The notes under the pieces are model-generated. The model was not told the DNA's origin. It was given only the letters and a program-made list of their open reading frames with translations, and searched no databases. From an uncultured Prevotellaceae bacterium (GTDB lineage: Bacteria; Bacteroidota; Bacteroidia; Bacteroidales; Muribaculaceae): a stretch of 64,000 nt of DNA. The position numbers and the translations under genes are program-made. The stretch is taken from assembly GCA_900317325.1 (NCBI GenBank), contig ONGE01000008.1, forward strand, positions 186,001 through 250,000, read 5' to 3'. Of the stretch, positions 16,570 through 25,950 are shown piece after piece. Each line of letters starts with the position of its first letter. The first letter of the stretch is position 1.

Positions 16570-19134
16570 TTAATTGGTGAGGATGAGGTCGATGAGGGTG
16601 TTGACGTCGGCGATGTTGACCTCGCTGTCGCCGTTTACGTCACCTGATGGGGAGATGGTTCCGCCCAGGATCATGTCGATGACAGCATTGATGTCGGCGA
16701 TGTTGATTTCGCCGTCACCGTTGACGTCGCCGACCTCGAGTTCGGCATTGGCGCAGTAAACGAAACTGATGACGGGGCCGTAGGCCGTAGTATGGGTGTT
16801 GCCGTCGAAGTCGAGATAGGTGGTCTTGCAACGGGCATAATAGGTGGTTCCGTCCACCATGAGTTTTCCGTCCACTTTGATCTGTTCGGCGGGCAAGGTG
16901 GTCTTGTACTGGCCGTTCTTGAGCGTCTCGATGAATCGGGAGCGGCCCCAAGTGTTTTCCTTGCTCGAGACCTCGATGACATAGGAGGTCGCCCAGCTCT
17001 GCGGCTTGAGGGTGATGTGCTGGTTCTTGTAAAGCGTGCCGCCATCGACAGGCACGTCAAAGCGTGCTGCCGCATGAGCTATCGAGAAACGCACCACGTT
17101 GCTGGTCATCGTCTCGCCATCGACAGTGAGCATGACGCGGGCAAAATAGGTGTTGCCGGGTTCAAGCAACTCGTCGGGGACTACAAGCGCCCCGCTGGTT
17201 GACGTGCCCGTGAAGATGACATGGGCAAAGGCGTCGTCACCAGCGACCTGCAGGGTTGCGGGTTCGTCGCTACCACAGGTGTACCACTGGACCGTGACAG
17301 GCACCTCAAGGTCCTCGCTACCATCGGCAGGAGCCTTGATGGTGAGCAGCATGGGTGTGAAGGCACGCACCTCGCTCACGCCGCTGTAGCAGCTGTCGGC
17401 ACATGACTGGACACGCCAATACTGCACCTCGCCATGGGTGAGCTTGTTGAACAAGAGCACGCTGGCGACAGTATCGGTGACCGTGACATGCTCCAGCACA
17501 TTGCTGAACTCGGGCGATGCGGCGAGTTCGACCACATAGCTGGTCGCGCCATCCACCTTGTGCCAAGTAAAGTTGAACGGCGCGTCGGGAGCCGTCTCGT
17601 TCGCAGGGTTGATGAGCTGGGGATTATCGAGCTGGTCAAGTTCCACGCTCAGGAAAGCGGGGCTCCACTCGTAACCTACACGGTCGAGCACGCACACCGC
17701 GAACTGGTAGCCCTGGCGATATTGCTCAGGAATCTCATAGGTCGGGTCGTAGGTCATGCCCAACAAGTAGTCGATCTGGCCCGCGAAGGTTGTATAATTC
17801 ATCGTGATAGGGAAAGCATAAACCGTATAACGCACGTTCTCAAAGCCATCCCATTTCAACAGGTTGCCCGCGCGCTCCAGATTCTGCACCTCGCCCGGAT
17901 TATAGCCTTGTTTCCAGGGCATGACCGGGGGCAACGCGGGCTTAGTGAAGACCGTATTCTTGAGGTAATGCCCCAGGGAGTTGCTGTTGAGGGCATAGAT
18001 ATACTTGCACGAATAGAAGATGGCACCGGGATTGCCGTCCACTGAGCTGGTGCGGTTGAACTCCACCTCATCGGCATACTCCTTGTACTGCACCTCGGTG
18101 GATGAGTTGGTCAATCCCGAAATCGATGACGAGATGAACACTTGGCGGCCAAAATGGTCGGCGATCTGGCCCCACCATTCCGTAATCTTACCGTAGTCGT
18201 TGGTGCTGTGGCCGAAGGGCCAATAGACCTGAGGCGAAATATAGTCGATGCTATGTGACGAAATCCAGGCCAGCGGATCGCTGAAGATGCTGTTGTACTG
18301 CCAGTCGCTGCCAGTGGGACAAGGGTCCACACCATACTTGTCGGCCACGGTGCGGCTGCTGGCGGCTACACCGGCGGGCGAGATGCCATAGCGCACATCG
18401 GGCCTGGTCTCCTGAATCATGTCATAGACGGCGCGCACCATGCGGTTGACATTATCGCGGCGCCAATCGGCAAACGAGAGCGTCGTGCCCGAGGCCTGCC
18501 ACTCGCCGTAGTCCTCGGCGCTGGCATCGGCGGGGATGCCGCTGGGATAGAAGTAGTCGTCATAGAGGATGCCATCGACATCGTAATTGGTGATGATTTC
18601 GCGGCACACGTCCACAATACGGTCGATGGTGCGCTGCTGACCAGGATCCAAGATGATTGTCGTTCCGTAAGTGAGCAGCCAGCCGTCCTCCTTGAGTTCG
18701 CGGTCGTAGGCCGTATTCCAGTTCGTGCCAGTGCTCCAGCGATAGGGATTCACCCAGGCGTGGCACTCCATGCCACGCTTGTGGCAACCCTCCACGACAT
18801 ACTGCAAGGGGTCGAACCCGGGGTCGGCGCCACGGGTGCCCGTGAGATAGCTCGACCAGGGTTCAATGCTCGACCGGTACATCGCATCGCACATAGAGCG
18901 CACCTGAAAATTCACCGCATTGAAACGGTTGACCTGCAACGAGTCGAGCAAGCGGTCCATCTGGGCCTTCTGTTTGGCGGCTCCAGCCCCCTGTGAGGGC
19001 CAATCCAGACACCATACCGTAGCAATCCATGCCGAGCGGAACTCACGTTTGGGCGTGCCATAGGCCCATGCCTGCGACAGCACACCTGCCATAATGAACA
19101 CAGCAATCAGGAAAGAAATATATCGCCTCATCAT
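16570..19134 (-). CDS. GHL10 (glycosyl hydrolase-like 10) family secreted protein with C-terminal dockerin
   Basis: An 854-residue exported protein. A signal peptide (residues 1-24, AGVLSQAWA) precedes a glycosyl-hydrolase-like TIM barrel (about 28-390) of the GHL10/DUF187 family, with REFRSAWIATVWCLDWPS, GMECHAWVNPYRWS and VDGILYDDYFYPSG (conserved acidic DD pair). Residues about 400-790 hold several fibronectin-III or Ig-like beta-sandwiches (FNFTWHKVDGATSYVVELA, VQYWRVQSC). Two dockerin repeats (about 795-854) end the protein. Some family members act on cell-wall or glycan substrates, but activity is poorly defined. It is transcribed from its own promoter downstream of recG. Confidence 0.88.
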   Translation of the reverse strand: MMRRYISFLIAVFIMAGVLSQAWAYGTPKREFRSAWIATVWCLDWPSQGAGAAKQKAQMDRLLDSLQVNRFNAVNFQVRSMCDAMYRSSIEPWSSYLTGTRGADPGFDPLQYVVEGCHKRGMECHAWVNPYRWSTGTNWNTAYDRELKEDGWLLTYGTTIILDPGQQRTIDRIVDVCREIITNYDVDGILYDDYFYPSGIPADASAEDYGEWQASGTTLSFADWRRDNVNRMVRAVYDMIQETRPDVRYGISPAGVAASSRTVADKYGVDPCPTGSDWQYNSIFSDPLAWISSHSIDYISPQVYWPFGHSTNDYGKITEWWGQIADHFGRQVFISSSISGLTNSSTEVQYKEYADEVEFNRTSSVDGNPGAIFYSCKYIYALNSNSLGHYLKNTVFTKPALPPVMPWKQGYNPGEVQNLERAGNLLKWDGFENVRYTVYAFPITMNYTTFAGQIDYLLGMTYDPTYEIPEQYRQGYQFAVCVLDRVGYEWSPAFLSVELDQLDNPQLINPANETAPDAPFNFTWHKVDGATSYVVELAASPEFSNVLEHVTVTDTVASVLLFNKLTHGEVQYWRVQSCADSCYSGVSEVRAFTPMLLTIKAPADGSEDLEVPVTVQWYTCGSDEPATLQVAGDDAFAHVIFTGTSTSGALVVPDELLEPGNTYFARVMLTVDGETMTSNVVRFSIAHAAARFDVPVDGGTLYKNQHITLKPQSWATSYVIEVSSKENTWGRSRFIETLKNGQYKTTLPAEQIKVDGKLMVDGTTYYARCKTTYLDFDGNTHTTAYGPVISFVYCANAELEVGDVNGDGEINIADINAVIDMILGGTISPSGDVNGDSEVNIADVNTLIDLILTN

Positions 19135-19175
19135 CTAAAATATTGTGGTTAATCCTTAAAAAACATTTATCCGTG

Positions 19176-19207
19176 CAAAGTTAAAATAAAAAATGCGCAA
19201 CACCAAA
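19176..19207 (-). promoter_or_regulatory. Canonical promoter of the GHL10 gene
   Basis: Minus strand: TTTG (19207-19204), 20-base spacer, TAACTTTG (19183-19176). The start codon lies about 40 bases downstream. It separates this gene from recG, whose stop is about 50 bases upstream. Confidence 0.75.
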
Positions 19208-19255
19208 CGATTGCACATTTTCCTTTTCAGCAGCACAAAATCTCACAGTACGGAG

Positions 19256-21358
19256 TCAAGAAATAAGCCCCCAATTTGCCTGTTTATCAAAGATTTCCTT
19301 GATGTGGGCGGCCATCTTGCGTCCCCACGGAGTCTCCATCTTGGGGTCATCGCGCAAGTAGTCCTCGGCGGCGTTGCGAGCCATTTGTATGATTTGGCCA
19401 TCCTGGGCCAGGTTGGCGATGTGCAGGTTGAATGCGATGCCGCTCTGCTGTGTGCCCTCCATGTCACCGGGGCCACGCAGTTTCATATCCTCCTCGGCAA
19501 CGACAAAACCGTCGTTGGTCTGAGTCATCACCTGCAAGCGGTGACGCGTGTCACGTCCCAAGTCGCTGCGCGCCATCAGGATACAATAGCTCTGGTCGGC
19601 ACCGCGCCCCACCCTGCCTCGCAGCTGGTGCAGCTGCGACAAGCCGAAGCGCTCTGCATCCTCGATGACCATGACCGAGGCGTTGGGCACATTCACGCCC
19701 ACCTCGATGACCGTCGTCGCCACAAGGATGTGTGCCTGCCCCGACGCGAAGAGCATCATCTGATGGTCCTTCTCGGCGGGTTTCATGCGGCCGTGCACCA
19801 TCGCCACGTTGTAATGCGGGAACACGTCCTTAACCTGTTCATAACCCAATTCCAGGGCATGGAGGTCAAGTTTCTCGTTCTCCTCGATGAGGGGATAGAC
19901 GATGTAGGCCTGCCGTCCCTCGCGCAGCTGCGAGCCGACGAACTGGTACATCTTGAAACGGTCGGGCTCGTGCCTGAGCACGGTGGTCACCGGTTTGCGT
20001 CCCGGCGGCAACTCGTCGATGACCGACACGTCGAGATCGCCATAGACCGTCATCGCCAGCGTGCGGGGAATAGGTGTCGCCGTCATCACCAGGATGTGAG
20101 GCGGAGCCGTGCGGTTCTTGCTCCACAGGCGCGCCCGCTGTGCCACGCCGAAGCGGTGCTGCTCGTCGATGACGGCAAGCCCCAGGTTATGGAACTGGAC
20201 CGTGTCCTCGATGAGGGCATGCGTGCCGATGAGAATCTGCAACTCGCCGCTCATCAACGCCTCGTGAATGGCGGTGCGTTCCTTTTTGCGTGTGGAGCCT
20301 GTCAGGAGCGCCACTTTCACCCCGATGGCCTCGGCCAGGGGGCGGATGGTCTCCAGGTGCTGCCCCGCCAGTATCTCAGTCGGGGCCATGATGCAGGCCT
20401 GGTAACCGTTATCCAGCGCTATGAGGGCGGTCATAAAGGCGACAATCGTCTTGCCGCTGCCCACGTCGCCCTGCAACAGACGGTTCATCTGCTTGCCGCT
20501 GCCCATATCATGCCGCATCTCGCGGATGACTCGCTTCTGGGCTCCGGTGAGCGGGAACTGCAGGATGTTGTTGTAGAAATCGTGGAAGTAGGCTCCCACG
20601 CGGCTGAAGACGTGCCCCACAAGGCGCCGCGAGCTTCCTTTAATATAATGTAAAATGTTGAGTTCCAAAAAGAACAACTCCTCAAACTTAAGGCGGAACT
20701 GCGCCCGTTGCAGCGCCTGCTGGTCGGCGGGCTGGTGGATGTTGCGCAGGGCTTCGGACAACGGCATGAGCCGATAGCGTTGCATCAACTCGGGCGGCAA
20801 GGTCTCATCGATGTGCTGGACTGCCGGGGTGTTGAGGATGTTGACGACCAGTTTGTGAATGGTGCGCGAGGTGAAAGAGCGGTTGCGCAGCACCTCAGTC
20901 AGGTTATACACGCCCTGCAAGCCCTGGGTGACCGCCTCGCTGCTGGCCAGGTCCACCTCGGGGTGGACGATGTTCAAGTGGTTGTTGAAAAACGTAGGCT
21001 TGCCGAAAAGGATGTATTGCGTATTGGTGTTATAGCTCTTCTGAATCGAGGCCACACGGTTGAACCACACGACCTCGATGGTGCCGGTGCCGTCGGTAAA
21101 CAGGGCCTGAAGGCGGCGTTTACGTCCCTCGCCCACTGCATTGAACGTGAGGAAGCGCCCCTTTAATTGCACCACGCCCAGGTCATCACCATGAATCTCG
21201 TTCACGTGGTTGATGACGCTGCGGTCGATGTAGCGGAAGGGGAAATAATACAGCAGGTCGTAGTAGGTGCTGATGCCAAGCTCCTTCTTGAGCAGCTCAG
21301 CACGCTTCGGGCCCACGCCGTGCAGGTACTGTATGTCGGTATGACGCAGGTCAGGCAT
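19256..21358 (-). CDS. recG: ATP-dependent DNA helicase RecG
   Basis: A 700-residue superfamily 2 helicase for branch migration and rescue of stalled replication forks. The N-terminal wedge/OB domain covers about residues 1-190 (including YLHGVGPKRAELLKKELGIS). The helicase core has Walker A GDVGSGKT (297-304), the DEQH box (398-401), TATPIPRTLAMT, and a C-terminal domain with QLRGRVGRG. Full length for the family. It overlaps ispD by 8 bp, so the two are cotranscribed and probably translationally coupled. Confidence 0.97.
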   Translation of the reverse strand: MPDLRHTDIQYLHGVGPKRAELLKKELGISTYYDLLYYFPFRYIDRSVINHVNEIHGDDLGVVQLKGRFLTFNAVGEGRKRRLQALFTDGTGTIEVVWFNRVASIQKSYNTNTQYILFGKPTFFNNHLNIVHPEVDLASSEAVTQGLQGVYNLTEVLRNRSFTSRTIHKLVVNILNTPAVQHIDETLPPELMQRYRLMPLSEALRNIHQPADQQALQRAQFRLKFEELFFLELNILHYIKGSSRRLVGHVFSRVGAYFHDFYNNILQFPLTGAQKRVIREMRHDMGSGKQMNRLLQGDVGSGKTIVAFMTALIALDNGYQACIMAPTEILAGQHLETIRPLAEAIGVKVALLTGSTRKKERTAIHEALMSGELQILIGTHALIEDTVQFHNLGLAVIDEQHRFGVAQRARLWSKNRTAPPHILVMTATPIPRTLAMTVYGDLDVSVIDELPPGRKPVTTVLRHEPDRFKMYQFVGSQLREGRQAYIVYPLIEENEKLDLHALELGYEQVKDVFPHYNVAMVHGRMKPAEKDHQMMLFASGQAHILVATTVIEVGVNVPNASVMVIEDAERFGLSQLHQLRGRVGRGADQSYCILMARSDLGRDTRHRLQVMTQTNDGFVVAEEDMKLRGPGDMEGTQQSGIAFNLHIANLAQDGQIIQMARNAAEDYLRDDPKMETPWGRKMAAHIKEIFDKQANWGLIS

Positions 21359-22043
21359 CTTGGTTCAACAAGTATTCGGCAAGGGCCAGGTCCATGGGAC
21401 GGGTAATTTTCAGGTTCACAGGGTCACCGTCGACGAGGGTCACACGATGCCCTGCTCGCTCCACGACCGAGGCGTCGTCGGTGAACGTCGGGTCAAACGG
21501 CTGGTGATAGGCATCCAGCAGCAGCCGCGCGTCAAAGGCTTGGGGCGTCTGTACCGCGCGCAACGAGGAGCGGTCAAGGGCATGGCTCGTATCACCTGCC
21601 ACCTGACGCACCGAGTCGTTGAGCGGCACCACGGGAATGGCGGCCCCGTCACGGCGGGCTGCATCCAGCACGCGACGGATGAGACCGGCTGTCGCCAGCG
21701 GGCGCACGCCGTCGTGCACAGCGATCACGTCAACATCGGTGATGTCGCCAACGGCTGCGAGGGCATTCTTCACGCTGTGCCAGCGCGTCTCGCCACCCGC
21801 CACCACGCGGTGAGGAAGCGAAAAAGCATATTTCTCGCACAGTTGCTTCCACAAGTCCATCTGGTCAGCGGGCAAGGTAACAATGACATCAAGGGAGGTG
21901 TCCCCTGTCTCACAGCTTTCCCCGAAGGCCTCGATGGTGCGCATCAGGATGGGCCGACCGGCCAGCTCCAGGAACTGCTTGGGCAACTGGGCCCCAAAGC
22001 GCGTTCCGCTACCCCCAGCCACTATAATCGCTATCGTTCTCAT
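21351..22043 (-). CDS. ispD: 2-C-methyl-D-erythritol 4-phosphate cytidylyltransferase
   Basis: A 230-residue nucleotidyltransferase of the non-mevalonate isoprenoid pathway, transferring CMP from CTP to MEP. The glycine-rich CTP loop IVAGGSGTRFG lies at residues 7-17, VIAVHDGVRPL in the middle and DAKVVERAGH-like residues (DDASVVERAGHRV) near 195. Length matches the family. The gene opens the ispD-recG operon with a canonical promoter 20-50 bases upstream. Confidence 0.95.
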   Translation of the reverse strand: MRTIAIIVAGGSGTRFGAQLPKQFLELAGRPILMRTIEAFGESCETGDTSLDVIVTLPADQMDLWKQLCEKYAFSLPHRVVAGGETRWHSVKNALAAVGDITDVDVIAVHDGVRPLATAGLIRRVLDAARRDGAAIPVVPLNDSVRQVAGDTSHALDRSSLRAVQTPQAFDARLLLDAYHQPFDPTFTDDASVVERAGHRVTLVDGDPVNLKITRPMDLALAEYLLNQDA

Positions 22044-22064
22044 CGTCCTATTGTTTTAGAACGG

Positions 22065-22096
22065 CAAAGATAGTGAAAACTGAGAAAAAGTCCAAA
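22065..22096 (-). promoter_or_regulatory. Canonical promoter of ispD-recG
   Basis: Minus strand: TTTG (22096-22093), 20-base spacer, TATCTTTG (22072-22065); the start codon is about 22 bases further on. Confidence 0.75.
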
Positions 22097-22237
22097 AATA
22101 ATCAGCAAACAGGGAGGCTATCGGCCGGGACAGCATCTCCGAGGTCCCCCACCTCGCGTCCTTGAAAACAAGAAATACAAGAACGACAATTCAATCAACT
22201 CACGATCATCCGATAAAGATTCAGCGGCAGATCGTAG

Positions 22238-22330
22238 GGCCACGCCTTGGCGTTGCCGCATCACACACGACTGAAAACCCCACGCAAAGGCGCAAAGACG
22301 CGAAGATTTTTTCAGACAACAAAAACAACA
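22238..22330. repeat. Dispersed intergenic repeat, copy 1 (octamer array with palindromic GGCCACGCC block)
   Basis: The 22044-22394 spacer holds GGCCACGCCTTGGCG at 22238-22252, CACACACGACTGAAAACC just after, and then three tandem octamers at 22283-22306 (CGCAAAGG, CGCAAAGA, CGCGAAGA) followed by TTTTTTC and an A-rich CAACAAAAACAACA stretch. Nearly the same series occurs at 25676-25830, on the other side of the three lipoprotein genes. I see no gene in this spacer. Confidence 0.65.
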
Positions 22331-22394
22331 TTGTTTGTAGTCAAACGCGCTGTAGAGGCTGTGTCAAAATTCTATGTCGCAGAAATAAACTGTG

Positions 22395-23540
22395 CTACTT
22401 GTTCTTCACGGGACGGATTGACATGTGCATTGCTCGCAAGTGGTCAATAAATACGGGGGTCAATTCATCACCGTCAATGCTATTGAATTTGAAGCACCAA
22501 GCTGTTACTACGCCTTCGTTAACGCCATAACTGCGTTGTTCAGCAGTGCTCGGAGTTGTACAACTGCTTGATGTCCAGTAATAGCCCCTTTCACCTACAC
22601 CATACGGTCCCGCTTGGAAACGTTTACCGGAGTTCACGTCATCTCCAAACATTCCAGCCAGCGGCATTATGATGCTGTTGCCATTCGGCCCGATAACCTC
22701 ATACCACTTGATGTCACCCCAAGTTCGCAGTTTCCACTGGCACTGATCACACAATTCCTTCGCCTCACTATAACTGGGAATGTGCCAGCCATCACCCCAA
22801 TTTGTAGTCACGACATCTAACGCTGTTTCGGCAATGTCTGCCGGCGGATTGTTGCCACCATAGTTATCGGTGCTCCAAGTGTAGCCGTTGCCATTCCATC
22901 CAATTCCTTGTCCAGAACACAGTTTACCTGTAGGATCACCCCAAGCTAGACGAGCACCATAATCACGAGGCTGATTAGCACCAATGTTACAGTTAGCCCA
23001 AAGGACAGACAAACCCAAATCGACAGCTTCAAGCGAGTCTGGCTTAGCCAAATAATCGTCGGAATCTTGGCCGCCATTACCACCACCATTGCCAGACTTC
23101 TCAAACCAAAACTGGTAGTACTTCAACGTCACAGCATCCTTGACTGTGCCGTCACTATGCAATCGGGAACGAATAAGCTTCACAAAACATATGACATTAC
23201 CCTTATTAGCAGGGTTCATATCGGCATAGCTTTGATATAAGCTGTCACAAACAGCAATTAAAGCCGCCTCCTTTGCAAGAGTTTCACCTTGCACTGAATC
23301 ATTGTTAACTACAGACTGCTGCATATAGAAGATTGTTCTGGATAAGCGGTCAATCTCAGGACTAACAGCCATCCCCGATTCATCTTCGGCATTGTCCGCC
23401 AAATGCAGTCTGACCTGGGACTGAATGGTCAGGTAGTATTTATAATCACCAGTGTCATAAACCTCCTCGCTATCCTTGCACGAGAACAAGGCAACCAATA
23501 AAACGGCAATAAGCCAGATAAATACCTTGATTGTCTTCAT
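22395..23540 (-). CDS. Lipoprotein with Fibrobacter-succinogenes-major-paralog-type domain (paralog 3 of 3)
   Basis: A 381-residue protein with lipobox ALFSC (predicted lipid Cys at about 21) followed by KDSEE, an acidic stretch like the surface-export signal of Bacteroidota lipoproteins. Residues about 30-160 form a helical domain (IQSQVRLHLADNAED, AVCDSLYQSYADM) shared with the paralog starting at 25511. The C-terminal 210 residues begin with LEAVDLGLSVLWANCNIGA and contain NWGDGWHIPSYSEAKEL, GPNGNSIIMPLAG, YYWTSSS and MSIRPVKNK, the TIGR02145-type domain. The role is unknown; the domain recurs in surface lipoproteins. Last gene of the three-gene array. Confidence 0.85.
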   Translation of the reverse strand: MKTIKVFIWLIAVLLVALFSCKDSEEVYDTGDYKYYLTIQSQVRLHLADNAEDESGMAVSPEIDRLSRTIFYMQQSVVNNDSVQGETLAKEAALIAVCDSLYQSYADMNPANKGNVICFVKLIRSRLHSDGTVKDAVTLKYYQFWFEKSGNGGGNGGQDSDDYLAKPDSLEAVDLGLSVLWANCNIGANQPRDYGARLAWGDPTGKLCSGQGIGWNGNGYTWSTDNYGGNNPPADIAETALDVVTTNWGDGWHIPSYSEAKELCDQCQWKLRTWGDIKWYEVIGPNGNSIIMPLAGMFGDDVNSGKRFQAGPYGVGERGYYWTSSSCTTPSTAEQRSYGVNEGVVTAWCFKFNSIDGDELTPVFIDHLRAMHMSIRPVKNK

Positions 23541-23580
23541 AATTCCATAAAATCAGTTCTTAAAAAAAAGAACTTTCGTG

Positions 23581-24330
23581 CTACTTGTTCTTCACGGGAC
23601 GGATTGACATGTGGAAGGCACGCACATAGTCGAGGAGATAGTATCTCCCTTCAGATTCAACCAGCAGGCACCACGCGGTTACTACTCCAGGATGGATATC
23701 ATAGCCTCGCTGGTTGCTCTGCGACCAACTAACCGTTGATGTCCAATAGAAGGCACCCTTGTTGACGTGTGCAGGACCTCCAAGAAAGCGCGCGCCAGGT
23801 GAACCTGTAGGGTCGTAATATAATCCGGCAATCGGCAGATTGATGCTGTTGCCGTTGGGACCGGTCACTTCATACCATCTGACACCACCCTGCTCCATCA
23901 TGGTCCATTGGCACTTTGTCCTCAATTCCCGCATTTCGGCATAGGTGGGCATTCGCCACCCGTCACCCCAATGAACGGCCACGACATCCAGTTCGGTACC
24001 GCTGATGTCGGCAGGCGGATTGTTGCCGCCATAGTTATTGGTATTCCAGTTGTAGCCTTGCTCGTCATAGGAGATGCCCTGGGCTGACCACAGTGCCCCC
24101 GTGGGGTCACCCCAAGCGAAGTGGCCGCCATAGTCGGTGGTCGAGCTGGCGCCCAGATTGCAGTTGGCCCAAAGGACCGAAAGACCCAGGTCCACAGTCT
24201 CTACTGCGGCCGGCTTATTGAGGTTGTAAACCGGTGGCTCGATTTTGATATCGGGTTCGTCATCCTTGCCACACGAGGTTGCCATCAGCGAGATGGCCAC
24301 GATCAATAATAAGTGATTGTAAGTTTTCAT
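23581..24330 (-). CDS. Lipoprotein with Fibrobacter-succinogenes-major-paralog-type domain (paralog 2 of 3, shortened)
   Basis: A 249-residue protein with lipobox MATSC (Cys at about 20) followed by GKDDEPD. It lacks the helical N-terminal domain of its two neighbours and goes almost directly from the lipid anchor to the VETVDLGLSVLWANCNLGA domain, which has all the same landmarks (HWGDGWRMPTYAEMREL, GPNGNSINLPIAG, FYWTSTVS, MSIRPVKNK). The C-terminal seven residues are identical to those of the paralog at 22395. It lies 40 bases from the downstream gene and 11 bases from the upstream one, so the three probably share a transcript. The short form is probably a deletion after tandem duplication. 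Confidence 0.85.
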   Translation of the reverse strand: MKTYNHLLLIVAISLMATSCGKDDEPDIKIEPPVYNLNKPAAVETVDLGLSVLWANCNLGASSTTDYGGHFAWGDPTGALWSAQGISYDEQGYNWNTNNYGGNNPPADISGTELDVVAVHWGDGWRMPTYAEMRELRTKCQWTMMEQGGVRWYEVTGPNGNSINLPIAGLYYDPTGSPGARFLGGPAHVNKGAFYWTSTVSWSQSNQRGYDIHPGVVTAWCLLVESEGRYYLLDYVRAFHMSIRPVKNK

Positions 24331-24341
24331 ATCGCTTTACA

Positions 24342-25511
24342 TTAGTTATTTGGATGATTTTCTTCAGGTTTGGAATATACCGGCCGGATTGAAATGTGGA
24401 AGGCGCGCAGGTGGTCATTAAACCCGCCCAGCCATTCGTCACCATACAATCCGAAGCCAAATGTCCATGCCGTGGCCACCCCTTGACTGACGGCATAGCT
24501 CCTTGATGCAGCATTACCAGGTGATTCACAAATGCTCGAAGTCCAATAAAAGCCCCTGAAATTGGTATGCAATGGGCCTTCCATCAATGATGAGCTGCCT
24601 TTATGAGGGATAATGCCATAGAGTCCTGCCAGTGGCATGATGATGCTGTTGCCATTGGGGCCGATGACCTCATACCAATTGCGAGCATCCTGTGAATGCA
24701 GTTTCCACTCGCATTCAGAGAACAATTCCAATGCTTCCAATGCACTGGGGGTACGCCAGCTGTTACCCCAATGAGCGGTCACAACGTCGAGCGGGGTACC
24801 GCCAATCTCGATCGGGGGATTCATACCACCATAGTTATCGGTATTCCACACGAATGAGCCAGCTTGTCTGTAAATGCCGTCTCCGTCCCACAGCTTGCCC
24901 GTCGGGTCGCCCCAGCCAAAATAGCCGCCATACTCCTCGGGTGCCTTGGCACCCAGGTTACAGTTAGACCACTTGACCGACAAGCCCAGGTCAACGGCCT
25001 CGAGCGCATCCGGCTTATCGAGCGAAAACTCGGGTGGCGCCGGATCGGTTGACTCGCCTGGACCAACATCCTTCAGGACGCGGAAGTAGTAAGTCTTGAG
25101 CGTGGTGCCTTCCTGAGTTTTTCCATCCATAAGCTTGCGACGGTTAATCTGAACAAAACACAGGGTTTGTCCCGAATACTGGACATAGGCCGAGGTATAT
25201 TCACGATAAATGCTGTCACATGCCCTGAGCAGGGCAACTTCGATATCGGTAGAATTCTGGTCGGACTCATACAGCGCCATTACATTCTTCATCCGAGCAA
25301 CTGTCCTGGATATCACACTCACTTGACCGCCGACCATTGTGCCCTCACCTTCGGCGTCATCCGACAGATCCAGGGCTACTTGAGACTGAATGAGCATGTA
25401 ATAATTGTAAACAGCATTAGGCTCATCTTTTTTATCCCCGCACGAGGCAACCATTACTATAGTCACCATCAGCAACGAGAAAACCTTGAACGTTGTAATT
25501 AGATTTCTCAT
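24342..25511 (-). CDS. Lipoprotein with Fibrobacter-succinogenes-major-paralog-type domain (paralog 1 of 3)
   Basis: A 389-residue protein with lipobox MVASC (Cys at about 24) followed by GDKKDEPN. It has the helical N-terminal domain (YYMLIQSQVALDLSDDAEG, RACDSIYREYTSAY) and the C-terminal domain (LEAVDLGLSVKWSNCNLGA, HWGNSWRTPSALEAL, GPNGNSIIMPLAG, YWTSSICE, ISIRPVYSK). It is the first gene of the array. The tail after ISIRPV is longer than in the paralogs. Function unknown; probably an outer-membrane surface lipoprotein. Confidence 0.85.
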   Translation of the reverse strand: MRNLITTFKVFSLLMVTIVMVASCGDKKDEPNAVYNYYMLIQSQVALDLSDDAEGEGTMVGGQVSVISRTVARMKNVMALYESDQNSTDIEVALLRACDSIYREYTSAYVQYSGQTLCFVQINRRKLMDGKTQEGTTLKTYYFRVLKDVGPGESTDPAPPEFSLDKPDALEAVDLGLSVKWSNCNLGAKAPEEYGGYFGWGDPTGKLWDGDGIYRQAGSFVWNTDNYGGMNPPIEIGGTPLDVVTAHWGNSWRTPSALEALELFSECEWKLHSQDARNWYEVIGPNGNSIIMPLAGLYGIIPHKGSSSLMEGPLHTNFRGFYWTSSICESPGNAASRSYAVSQGVATAWTFGFGLYGDEWLGGFNDHLRAFHISIRPVYSKPEENHPNN

Positions 25512-25675
25512 AATTAATTAGGTATATTTGGGTTATTATTTTCGGTAAAGCACTCACTTTCACGACAATTTAGGCCATCGTGATATCTTCTAATTCTTTA
25601 GACATCTTTTACAAAAACGGTTTAATTACCCCCCCAATTTTAACTTTTATTAACATAGGATTTTACTGAAACTTA

Positions 25676-25830
25676 TGGCGTGGCCTCGCCCCCACACACG
25701 AAACTGAAAACCGCACCCCACGCAAAGGCGCTAAGATTTTTTCAAACAACAAGAACAATACTTTTTATACAACAGGAACAACATTTTTTACGCATCAGCG
25801 CAAACACGGCCACGCCAAGGCGAGGCCCCA
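25676..25830. repeat. Dispersed intergenic repeat, copy 2
   Basis: CACACACGAAACTGAAAACC (25694-25713), then two octamers at 25721-25736 (CGCAAAGG, CGCTAAGA), TTTTTTC and CAACAAGAACAATA reproduce the order seen at 22262-22330. Copy 2 is bracketed by GGCGTGGCCTCGCC at about 25678-25691 and GGCCACGCCAAGGCGAGGCC at about 25808-25827, whose 9-base halves are complementary to parts of each other, so large hairpins are possible. The same orientation and order in both spacers suggest common descent rather than chance. Confidence 0.65.
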
Positions 25831-25950
25831 CGTCACATGCCGATGGCATGTAAAGAATATCCCGTTGAACACACATTGATTAATTAGCATTAGTCCCGCA
25901 GGGTTGGCTACGTCTAAAGGTTGGGTCAACAGTTATAGCATTGTAAAATA

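Noticed and set aside
19193..20653. Long plus-strand frame opposite recG
   Set aside because: Antisense to conserved helicase motifs; the translated content is low-complexity Val/Leu/His/Gln of the kind seen in reverse-complement frames.
22162..22530. 122-residue plus-strand frame over the intergenic repeat
   Set aside because: It runs through the octamer repeat and into the opposite strand of a real lipoprotein gene, and resembles no protein.
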